Part shown: positions 1-9,698 of the stretch, piece after piece
Layout of the letters: each line of letters opens with the position of its first letter
How positions within the stretch are numbered: the stretch's first letter is position 1
Assembly (NCBI GenBank): GCA_030248135.1
Contig: JASANC010002136.1
Coordinates: 1 to 64,000, forward strand
Source: Theristus sp. LFF4_11
Lineage: Eukaryota; Nematoda; Chromadorea; Monhysterida; Xyalidae
DNA length: 64,000 bases
Direction: 5' to 3'
Notes under the pieces: generated by a model
The model's database searches: none
Seen by the model: the letters and a program-made list of their open reading frames with translations, nothing else
What the model was told of the DNA's origin: nothing
Program-made: the position numbers and the translations under genes

Positions 1-34
1 GGTTCAAATCCAAACGGCAATTCTTATTTTTCAG

Positions 35-791
35 AAGCTACAACGCGATGCTTACGCGGCGTACCAAGTTTTGTTGCAAATGAACGATCTCGTGGTAAAC
101 GACGCGCAGTTGAGTGATCTGGCGAAAGCGCGCATTCTCGACTGCATTGGGGTTGGTTGATTGCGATCTGGGGTTTGGATTGAGCTCGCTGATTGGCTGC
201 ATCGTGCTGGTGCGCCACAAATCAGCATGCTGGAGTCAAATCTATTACAGGCAATTTTTTAGTTATGGACAATGGTCGAGTTTAAATGTGAAATATTCAA
301 ATAAAATCTGCAGTCATTTTTTTAGTTGTGGACAATGGTCGAGTTTGAATGTGAAATATTCAAATAAAATCTGTGGACTTAGTGGTCCAACTAATTAGAA
401 TTGTGAACACACAGAACAGTGAAGTTTAGTTGCTCACCAACAGCGCTTATCAACCATACTGATTTCAAGAAAAAATGTTGTGTTACTGTGTAGCACTCAA
501 ATTTTGAGTCTGAATACGGACCACTCAGCGCCTTGTGGTCAGAAAATGCAGCCAATCAGCAAGCTGCATTGATAAAACGGTGTCTTATGGCGCATGGAAG
601 TTCTCCATACTACAAAACGCACCAAAACACAAAACAAATCAGTTATGGAAATGGAAATGGAAAACAATAATTTGGCAATACATTCTCGCAATTTGCAGGT
701 CTGCGAGCAGCGTTTACTGGATGGTGCCGATGAATTCCTGACACTAATGCACCTGGGATGTGCGTTGCTGGACGACTACAAACGGTTGTGA
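35..791 (+). CDS. RFC4: Replication factor C subunit 4, C-terminal end (partial gene)
   Basis: Two exons, 35-151 and 699-791, joined in phase 0 through a GT-AG intron, ending in TGA at 789-791. They encode about 69 residues; the rest of the gene lies upstream of the window. The match is to the C-terminal collar domain of the clamp-loader subunit RFC4: the exon 1 stretch DLVVNDAQLSDLAKARIL aligns with the human region DVVVENNLSDKQKSIITEKL, and exon 2 carries RLLDGADEFLTLMHLGC against the family signature CLADGADEHLQLISLC. Role (known for the family): part of the RFC complex that loads PCNA onto primed DNA in the nucleus. The acceptor of the first visible exon is the TTTTCAG ending at 34. The intron holds a 63-bp tandem duplication. 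An AATAAA occurs near 1064. Identification is from remembered family sequence, not an alignment run. Confidence 0.85.
251..373. repeat. 63-bp tandem duplication in the RFC4 intron
   Basis: Two nearly identical units, 251-310 and 311-373, both containing the phrase GTGGACAATGGTCGAGTTTG or a one- to two-base variant and the same AATATTCAAATAAAATCTG ending. It lies wholly inside the last intron of the RFC4 gene, so it should not affect the protein. Confidence 0.85.
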
Positions 792-1294
792 TCTCTTATT
801 TCTGCGTTGCTTCGTTTGAAAATGTTGTTTTTTTGTTGGAAATGTTTTTTGCGATTTCCGTGTCTCGTTTCGCTTTTTTAATGTTTGTGTTTACTCGGTG
901 CTCCATTGTTTGATTCAAGTTGTTCACTAATGCTCATTTGTTTTTGGTTTTTACGAGTTCTACAGAACAAGTCGTGAACGGCGTTTGGTTGTAAAGTTGA
1001 TTGCGTCTGTGTTTTTTACATTCTTGTTCTTTCGGATATTGGTTGTTTGATAAAAGTTCAGTCAATAAATCCGACTGCTTATTTTGTGAAATGTTGCATC
1101 GATTTTCTGTTGTATCGAATCAGAACGCTTCCGGCTGTTCGAGTATTGTCTCATTTGCTCGTATTGTATCTTATTTGGATATCTTTTTGCTTTTTTACGT
1201 CTGTTCACCATGCTGATTGGATGCATTTGACTTTCGAAGTCCGATCATTTTCAGAGAAATTTTACAAGAAAGTTCGAGAATTACCAGAAAAACA
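792..1294. other. RFC4 3' region and 5' leader of the malonyl-CoA synthetase gene
   Basis: T-rich sequence without a convincing exon. An AATAAA at about 1064 is a plausible RFC4 polyadenylation signal. A strong acceptor-like TTTTCAG ends at 1254, 40 bases upstream of the next gene's start codon; it could be a 5'-UTR intron acceptor or a spliced-leader trans-splice site. Confidence 0.5.
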
Positions 1295-4085
1295 ATGCTC
1301 ACGAAGCCGTGTCAGTTCCGGCCGGCTGACAGCGGACGGTCTACGACGGCATTTCGGACGCTTCTGCGACGAAATGGTTGTGAGCGAGCACGGCGGTGCC
1401 TGTTGCTGCGTCGACAGTCGAACGGGCCGCCACGGTCGCAGAACGAAAACGTGGTGCACATGCTGCGCGATGCGGGCGCACAGTCGCAGCAGGTGCTGTT
1501 TCACTTTCCAGGTACGCCAGCGAGAGCAGCGTGTTTGGCTATGTGTGGCGGTGTTTGAGAACACTTCACTATGCGTCACGAAATACTGGTTCATGAATGC
1601 CGCTCATGGTAGTGCACGTGAAGATTGCAGACCAACTTTTTTGAGTTCTGGCGAATTTTATTGAAATATCGAGACGCTGTGTTTGGTTTGTAACAACACC
1701 ATGTTGTAGGAACACTTCGCATGCGTTCGATATCACGGCGCAACTTGCGTTTGCGTGTCCTGACTGTGTAACATTACATTACTCTGTTATTCAGCAGAGA
1801 GTCCACGCTCTTTAATCTAAATTTACTTGGGGCCCATGTCACATTAGCACGTGAAGCTGCGATGTTTTTGCCCCATGAATGCGTAGCTGAGTGACGCCAG
1901 CGTGCTCCAAGTTCCATGAATGGCGCTTTAGGCTTCTCCAACGACGACGGTGGTCGCACTTCGAGCAAGGGCTCGCTGCGTAAAGGCTTTCAAACGTACA
2001 AACAATTCTGGTCGCTAGTGGCGCGTTACGCCAGCTGTTTGCATCAACGATACGGAATCGGACGGGGCGACCGGGTGTTGGCAAAGGTTGGTCGGGCACT
2101 GCAATCCATCTGTAAATTGTATTACAACTAGCTGATTGGTTGGCTGCACACAGACACACACACGTATAGTGTGATGCGATGCGTGCATTGTGTGTAGGCA
2201 AACTCCGCCCCCCCCCCCCAGATCATACAATCGCCCGCAAAACACGTTTTCCTGTCACTTTCCGGTCTCGAAAACCGCCGAGAATCTGGCCGCCTATTTC
2301 GCCATTCTGCAACTTGGCGCCGTTTACGTGCCGCTCTCCACCGCATACACGACTAGAGAGACCGTGTACTATGTGCGCGATTCGCAGCCAAAGTTGGTGC
2401 AGTGTTGGGTTTGGTGTCTGTCATTGTTGGCAACCCAACTGATTGATTGGCTGCTTTGCATTCGAGTTTTCTGCTGTGTAGAATGTAGACGATACGAAAA
2501 ACTACCGCTTGACTTTTTGGCAGAACAGAGAGCCCGAGAAGAGGAACTTTGAATTTTAAAGAAGAATGAAGCGGAATCGCGACAGGTCAGAATAAAAAAA
2601 ACACCCACGTGTGGCAAATTTTCGCGGTCACTGGAATGTATTTCAGCTTGTTTCTCAGATTAGTGATAAAAGGCGACAAGGGCGAGCGGTACATTGGCAA
2701 CGAAATTCAAGCTCTGCCCGGTCAACCGGATGAAACGAAAGCGATACTCGATAAGCATCATTTCGTTGACGAACAGATGCTCTTTGACCAGGTAAGTTGT
2801 TCATTATGCAACGAAAAGATCAGAATTAAATCAGATTTTTTTTGTTTATATCCCAGGTTTGGTATCACGAAGAAGGTGACTATGCGACCGTCGTTGAGCC
2901 TAACAAAGCCGACGATTTGGCCATTCTCTGCTACACCTCCGGCACCACCGGTGCGTGCGCGACGAACTTTTTTTCTTATTGGTTGACCAGAATTGCTCTA
3001 AATTCTAATGATTCCAAGCATTGCCTAACGTGCAAAACCGGCGCGCTGATTGGTTACATCATTAGCAGGTTCGGCCAATCAGCTACTCAGACAATGTGCT
3101 TGGCGGCAACATTGCGGGCAGAAACTTTTTTCGTCTCTCTGGAGCATTGTCGAATTTCATGAAAATTTATGGTTTTTCTGTTTCTTCAAATGTTCGCCTG
3201 ATTTTGCGTTCGTGCCGCAGGCCACCCAAAGGGTGCCATGATCACACACGGCAATTTGACGTCAAACGCGCGCACACTGGCCGCCAGCTGGCGGATGACG
3301 GCCGACGACGTGCTGCTGCATGCGTTGCCCATCAATCACGGTGTCACGTTTTTCTTCATGGATTTCTTTTACTGAGATAGTTTTGCAATTGTTTTTTATT
3401 GGCAGCACCGCCATGCCCCACCTGCTTCAGAAACTCGAAGCTACCGTCGGTGTTTTTTTTTGACATAGGGCTGTATGAATAGTTGGGAATCCTGTGGACT
3501 ATTGTCCTGGCCACGAGTGGAGACAGCCTACAGGACCCATCTGTCCGGCACTTTTATTATTTGTAGTTTTTTTGATTTATTGTCATTTTAACGAACCTTT
3601 GCTGCGTTGTTTTCTTTGCAGTGCACGGCTTGAACGTGGCGCTGCACACGGCGCTGTTCGCACACGTACGCATAATGTTCTTGGAGCATTTCGATGTGAA
3701 CACGGTAGGTGTTGTCGTTTTCAAGAAGGCCAAAATATTTCCCAATCGTGTATGCAATGGACAAAGAACGAACAGAATAGCACGAACAAATTGATCAATA
3801 ATAAAAGAGAAATTTGATAAACAATTGGCTCTCTGAAAGTCTTTTTTCTTTCATTCAAACTTCGCGCGTTTCTTGCACCCTGAATAAAGATGCCATGTTT
3901 CCACGGTTACGTGTGTTGCATAAAGAGTTGATGATTTCGATTCCAGTTTTTGCATGTGTTGTGTTGGCAATAATTATCGAACTCGAGCTTGCCTGATTGG
4001 CTTTACTCAAATGATGTCATGATGCAGTCAATCAATGTGCATTCTGTTTTCGAGAAAACAAGAAGCACAGACATTTGCGGACGTG

Positions 4086-4118
<33 letters not shown>

Positions 4119-6447
4119 TGTGCAGTTTACCCAGCCAGTGTCCGAGCGAGCGTTCTCTTTCTAAAGGTGGTCGAAAAAATATCGGTCGACACGCGCAGTG
4201 CAGCATGGCCGACGCTAAATTTGCCCGGCAACTTGCCCTTGTGGCCTTGATGAACAACAACAACGACGGCGTCAATAGCAAATGCGCCTTTCTCTCCCTC
4301 AGGTGTTGCAAGTGTTGCCATACTGCACCGTGATGATGGGTGTGCCGACGTATTACAATCGTCTGTTGGCCGACGACCGCCTGAACAGTGCGGTCACGAA
4401 CAAGATGCGCCTGTTCATCTGCGGCAGCGCGCCGTTGTTGCCGTCCATCTGGCAGCTGTTTCGCGAACGCTGCGGACACGCGATTCTCGAGCGATATGGC
4501 CAGACCGAGGGGCAAATGATCACGTCGAATCCGTACGAGGGTGACCGCATTCCGGGTACGGTCGGACAACCGCTCGACGGTGTGCAGGTGCGGTTTTTTC
4601 TTCTGGGGAAAGAACAGTTTCTTTCATATCGAATTGGGTGGTGTGGTTTGTGTTGCAACAGTTCCCTGTTGCAAGGTGGAAGTGTGCTTTGCGTATGAAT
4701 TTGGCGTCAGCATGAAGCTGAACTACTCGCAGTCGCAGCATCATTTTTCGGCACGGAGGCTTGCTCGTACGCTGATGCGTTGTAGCCCGTGAAATCGATA
4801 TCTTGTTGGGGACTGTTTGGTATTTCTGGCTTTGAACGTTTTTCATGAGATTTCAATGTATGAACGGTTTGGATAGCTTGCGGTCGTTGTGTTGACCAGC
4901 ACCAGTTTTTTTTGCTTTGTGCGCGATGTGACGAAAAGCGCGAGTGTTGAACAGAGTTTTGCGGTTCCGTCGAAGTGGCAGACTATATTAAACTAGGCCT
5001 GTTGCAATTCAGCGGACACCAAAACCATCGGAGTTTGGTACACGGTTTTTTGAAACCCGTGGGTGATCTAGAAACCCACAAAAATTGTTGATATCTTTCC
5101 ATGGAAGCTCCGTTTTCCACGTTCTGCAGGTTCGGATAAACGAGAAAAACGGCGAAATCGAATACCGCGGGCCGAATCTGTTTGCCGGCTACTGGCAACA
5201 ACCGGAGAAGACGAAGCAAGCATTCACGGAGGATGGATTCTTTCGATCCGGTAAGATTTATTTTGTTGTTGAATTGAACTTTGGAAGTTACTTTTGAAAA
5301 GCTAGTGACGACAACTGTAAAGCTCCTAATCTGAAAGACACAGTGCACCGTATTATGACGCCAGGAATTTTGCACTGTCGCAAACACACTGCTACTGTTA
5401 CCAGACCCTCAAAATTTTGGCCAAATTTCGTTATCAGACTCCTTCATTTTGCCTCTGTCCAGATTACCTGAACCAGGTTTTTTTTTACCCCCGTGAAGGT
5501 CTGGTTGGGTTCTAAACGGAGTGCAGTTTCGTCGGACTCTGAACTTGAACACATTCAAAACAAAAGTGAATTGCAGAATTTCAAAACACAAAATCCAGTT
5601 TTTATTTCTTTTCAGGCGACTTGGGCGAATGGACGGGCGACGATCGTTCGTATCTGTCACTGGTCGGGCGCAAATCAGACCTGATCATCAGCGGCGGCTT
5701 GAATGTCTACCCGAAAGAGATCGAACAGCTGCTGGACTCGGTCAATACGACGGAGGTATGGCGGGCAGACGGCAAAACGGTGCAAGCAGAGCACGGGATT
5801 TTCTGTTTTGGGTCTTGACACGATCTTACTGCGCGGTTTCGTGATTGTATGGCACACTCTGGTCAATCACAATCTTAATTCCAGGCCGTTTCTGATTAAC
5901 TGACACGTTTCAGGCGCTGGTCCTCGTGTTGTTACTCAGAATGCAAGATCCTTTCGGGGCGCTACATGTTTGCCTGGTGAAACGTTCCGCCCCGCATTGA
6001 ACATTTCAGACACCCAGAATCATCAAAAAAGCGAGCAAGCAACTTTTGCGGACTTTCCAGATCCAAGCAGCCGCACGCAGCGGCTAAACTTTCCGTCAAT
6101 AATGCGAATGTCAGACACACCAGCACCGGCAATAAAAAAACAGCCAGCAGTTAGGAACGGTTGCGCGGTCTCATTTGCAGATCCAGGAGACCGCCGTCGT
6201 CGGAGTACCGCACCGCGACTTCGGCGAAGCGGCACTGGCGGTGGTGGCGCTGAGAAACGCCGACCGCTCATTGGCCAACCGCCAGAATCTGACCAATCAG
6301 CTGCTAGCGGCGGCCGAACGCTCGTTGGCTCCGTTCAAGCGGCCGAAAGCGATCGTGTTCGTTCGTTCACTGCCGCGCAACGCGATGGGCAAAGTGCAGA
6401 AGACGGCGCTCGCGAAGGCATATCGCGATCATTTCGTCGAGGAGTGA
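1295..6447 (+). CDS. ACSF3: Malonyl-CoA synthetase, MatB/ACSF3-type acyl-CoA synthetase
   Basis: Eleven exons: 1295-1511, 1932-2086, 2265-2401, 2659-2791, 2857-2950, 3221-3340, 3622-3704, 4303-4587, 5130-5250, 5616-5755, 6181-6447; about 582 residues, near human ACSF3 length. All junctions keep phase, but the exon 3 acceptor is not AG. The family ligates malonate to CoA through an acyl-AMP, in mitochondria in animals. ANL-superfamily motifs seen: P-loop YTSGTTGHPKG (about residues 238-248), the HHVHGL-like NHVHGL, ERYGQTEG (about 375-382), GRKSDLIISGGLNVYPKE (about 466) and the C-terminal PRNAMGKVQK with the catalytic lysine (about 564). The phrases QMITSNPYEGDRIPGTVG and GVPHRDFGE look closer to bacterial and plant MatB/AAE13 than to human ACSF3. 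The first ~70 residues are rich in Arg and poor in acids, like a mitochondrial presequence. Start choice: first in-frame ATG after the TTTTCAG at 1254. Confidence 0.88.
1845..1931. mobile_element. MITE family B copy abutting exon 2 of the malonyl-CoA synthetase gene
   Basis: Contains two CCATGAATG blocks and ends CCATGAATGGCGCTTTAG; the last AG is the exon 2 splice acceptor. The terminal motif, reverse-complement CTAAAGCGCCATTCATGG, recurs at 20667, 21912, 24655, 37322, 39685 and 55142, which defines a TIR element family. Bases 1597-1617 (CATGAATGCCGCTCATGG) look like the end of another copy. Confidence 0.65.
3735..3905. repeat. Dispersed repeat family F, copy 1 (malonyl-CoA synthetase intron 7)
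   Basis: Shares order and wording with 32360-32530: an initial CCCAATC, an ACAGAATAGC block, CTTTTTTCTTTCATTCAAA, then CTTGCACCCTGAA and TGCCATGTTT. The two copies are diverged but clearly colinear. No coding potential recognised. Class unknown. Confidence 0.6.
4086..4117. repeat. CAAT-type tetranucleotide microsatellite
   Basis: About seven perfect tandem copies of AATC (GAATCAATCAATCAATC pattern) in intron 7 of the malonyl-CoA synthetase gene. Confidence 0.9.
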
Positions 6448-7609
6448 TTTCAGTGGTCGTCTGTCGTTTTGTAAAGTGTTTTGTATTTTATAGAGCATGC
6501 TAAACACTTTGAATGCAGTAAGAAGAACGAATGTATCGTGTCGCTCTGTATTTTTGTGAAAAAGTGACAGGTTTATTTTATTTGTTTTATTTATTTAAAA
6601 AAAAATTTATTGTCACCTCATTGTCACCTCGTTTGCACTATTTCTGCATATTTTTACCAGCAAACATCAGTCAGAGTTTAACGATTTTTTGTACATTTTT
6701 GTTTCCTTTCATTATTGTTGCCTGAATAGAATCGGTTCTCTGCTTGCTGAGCTGATTTTGCCAAACGACTTTGTTTGCCTTTCATGTATCTTTGTATTTT
6801 GTTGTTGTCTTCTTGGTGATGTAATTATTTGCGTTTTTGTTTGTTTTTTACTTTTTGACATTTCCAATGGCGATCTGATTTTTAACTCCTGCAGCTTCAG
6901 GTTTCAGTTGTTGAGATAAACAAGCTTCCGAACTAAAATAGTCGTTTTGTGATTCAGAAGCCAGTGTTTTGGGCTTTCTACCAAACGGTATTTCATCAGT
7001 TTACGTGTGCTTGTACTAGCCGGTGTTCAACATACTTATGATTCAGTTCATTTTTTTTACGAACTAGTGTTTTTTGGTGGTCATTCACTGCGGTTAATTT
7101 CTGTTTGACTTCGTCCCAATATTCTTGTGATGGTGATTTTGTCGTGTGTAGATGACTTGCTTTTTTAGTGTTGTTTGATTTGATTTAGAGCATCATTATC
7201 CCAATTTTTGCATACGCAATCTATGTACAGTTCGTTTGTTTAAACCAGTCACTTTTTCGCAGAATATAGAGCGCACCAATAAAGAAGGAGATCGGAGTTG
7301 CTAGAAAACATATTTTTTAGCCGTTAATTGGGTATTTGATTTCAGGCAAACCCGATACATTCGCTCTTCTCACTGTAATTCAAAGTTTTATATATGCTCT
7401 GCAATCTACAAAAAAGTGACAGGTTTAAACAAACATACTTTATGTAATCATTTTTTGAAGCAGTGCCAGTTTTGTTGAAAACCACAGAAAATATGATGTG
7501 ATAAAGCTCATGATTTGATGTTACCCAGTTTTGTTCCAATCCAATCGTGGGCGTATTTTATCCAAATCCAGAATTGCACGAAACGCTCGGCAATGAACAT
7601 TTATTTCCA
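6448..7609. other. Convergent intergenic region
   Basis: Lies between the 3' ends of the plus-strand malonyl-CoA synthetase gene and the minus-strand DB-module gene. T-rich; no supported exon. It holds a MITE family C copy at 7228-7440. No obvious AATAAA lies close to the synthetase stop. Confidence 0.6.
7228..7440. mobile_element. MITE family C copy, about 213 bp
   Basis: Left end GTTTGTTTAAACCAGTCAC followed by TTTTTCGCAGAATATAGAGC; right end AAGTGACAGGTTTAAACAAA plus CATAC, its reverse complement. Copies at 41931, 42248 and 43742 share both ends. No internal ORF of note; non-autonomous. Confidence 0.75.
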
Positions 7610-9698
7610 TCAAGATCTTGGTTGCGCTGGTTGCGCCTCCAGCCCGGCTAGATGGCACGCCATTATGTCCTGAAATGAGCGCAAAAAATGTTTAGAATAA
7701 AAGTGGTCGATCCACTGATAAAAAGTTACTACTGAAGTTGCTCCGAGAAAGAAAGACTTGTCAAATAATTTAGTGTGGCAGGCAAGGTCAGTGGCAAACG
7801 CGTTTTTTTCTTATTTCGGGTTAAAGTTTGTTGTGACCCGTGCGAAGCCGTGGTGTACCACGGAGAAGGCCCGCAAACCTGGCGGACCCATGTCACGGTG
7901 TCATGACTCGTGACGTCTCGTCATACACCGTGGTATGTAGGTATGCGGTCACCGGCGGGTGATCGCGGTTCAAGCCTAATGAAATAATACCACCAATCTA
8001 TCAGCGAGCTCCATCCCGGCGGCAGCAAACAACAAAGAAGTCCCACCTGAAATCGACAACATTGCCCCCTGAGAAACCGCCTGAGCGACTCGCCTGCAGT
8101 GCCTGTGCGCAGACCATTTGGCCGAATCCGACGCGCCCGACGCCCTGCTCGCTGGCCGGGTCGCAGAACGGCGCGCATTGCGGGCCGGTCTGCTCGACCA
8201 CACGCTTCGCCTTGCAACACTCGCGATTGTTCTGCCCGCCGGACGCGCATCGCAGGTAGGGTGAGAGGTGACTCAGGCGACACCGGCCCGTTACAAAGTA
8301 TTGGCGGATCTGAAATGGATTTTGTTCTATTTATTGACATTGTTTTCGCAAGTGCTGTTCGCCTATACGTTTTTGCGTCCGTGTGTTTTTTTACTCGCTC
8401 GCTACATCGGTAACGTGTTTGTATCCTGCTGGAACGAGTGCAATTTGTCTTGATGATTTCAATTGTCCAGCCCGCATTGAGCAAACAACATACGCAGCGT
8501 TTCATGCAACGCATGACGCTACAAGACGTAAAAGAACCGCAGCTGTTCGGGTTGTTTTAGCAGTGTGAGCTTCTGTTATCTCCCCTTATTCCCCCCCTTA
8601 TTTGTCACCTTTCCCTCGTCGACTTGGTAGTTGCACAAATCGACGCACCCGCCGAGTCTCTCTGCCTCACAGCAAGCCCTCAGCCGTGCGTTCGCCTCTT
8701 CCATACTGACGCACGGCCGATAGTCGGGCGCGGTGCCGCAGCGCTGTGAGAATTCGCAAAACAAGTTTGTGAACGCGAAAACTGTTACAGTCGAACTCCA
8801 AAATTATCGGTCACAGCCGATTTGTTGGTGATCTCAGGTGATGCATGTGCTTTCTGTGCCGATGTCATGCCATATTTTGACCCTCGCCATATTTTAACCT
8901 GGGGTCAAAGTATGGCAATTTTGCAACTGCCATGGATCCTATCCTGCCATATTTTGACCTGTCCCCGAAACTATGGAAGTGTATGGAAGGAATATAAAGT
9001 GACACTTGACCAATGGGGGCTGCTGGTATGATGAGATAGGGACACTTCTGCTAAGTGATGGTACACGCCGTCAATGGCCACAGTGGGTGCTCGATAGTGC
9101 CAATGTGAACATGGCAAAACGAAACTATCGTATGTAAAAACACATTTTCAAATCAACTATGTACTGCATTTCTCAATTGTACCCTAACTCGCCGATTGGC
9201 TGATGAGCCGCCAATCACCGCTGCAACTAAAATGCACTCAAACACAAGGTGTTGAGTGTTATCGAAAAAGAGTTTTTGACAACTAGCACACAAGAAGTCA
9301 ATAATTCCTGTAATAAAACCAAACAAAAATGATGACCTCCTCTGATAGCACCCCGCTCTTCTGCACGTACGCACACGCTCTGCTGTCAACTTCTAACAAA
9401 CGGACTCCACCTGGTCCAGCGAATTCTCGGCTGATGTTTCACTCGTCTCTGTTGAGCGTCGTTGCGGCCAGACGCGTCTACTGTCGCCACGACCCTGGTC
9501 GCAGTCCACGGCGGCGCATTCGCGAGCGCACTCCGTCTGCATTCGCTCCGTGCAGCAGTAGCGTTTTGCGAACTCGCACGGAAACGGCACGTCCGACACG
9601 GCAAGCGGTGTGAACGCGAGAGTCGTCACGAGAATCCAGATGAACGGAAAGTGTCGTTGACGATGGTGAAATGTCTTCGTTGCGTTGTTTTCGGTCAT
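7610..9698 (-). CDS. Secreted DB-module protein (nematode cysteine-rich domain)
   Basis: Minus-strand exons: 9698 to about 9482 (end uncertain), 8743-8609, 8309-8094 and 7669-7610. Exon 1 gives a signal peptide (hydrophobic FIWILVTTLAF core) then a short Cys-rich piece with CEFAKRYCC and CARECAAVDC. Exon 2 carries YRPCVSMEEAN, RACCEAERLGGCVDLCNY. Exon 3 carries RCRLSHLSPYLRCASGG, NNRECCKAKRV and QCAPFCDP; exon 4 ends the domain with DIMACHLAGLEAQ. Cysteine spacing fits the DB module, a nematode extracellular domain of unknown function. Exon 3 to exon 4 keeps phase only with a GC donor (CAG|GCGAGT). The exon 1 to 2 junction does not keep phase with the best donor (GTAGAC), so a small exon may be missing or another donor used. 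AATAAA overlaps the bases just after the stop (7605-7600). Binding partner unknown. Confidence 0.8.
8786..8890. mobile_element. MITE family A, left-end fragment
   Basis: Begins TACAGTCGAACTCCAAAATT and runs into GATGCATGTGCTTTCTGTGC, matching the left half of the full family A copy at 12837. The right half is missing. It lies in an intron of the DB-module gene. Confidence 0.65.

Noticed and set aside
2480..2583. Possible extra exon of the malonyl-CoA synthetase gene
   Set aside because: The stretch matches family C MITE wording (TTTTTGGCAGAACAGAGAGC), breaks the reading frame and is not needed: exon 3 joins 2659 in phase.
7921..8514. 197-codon minus-strand open frame
   Set aside because: Frame-shifted shadow of DB-module exon 3; the other frame carries the conserved cysteines and valid splice sites.
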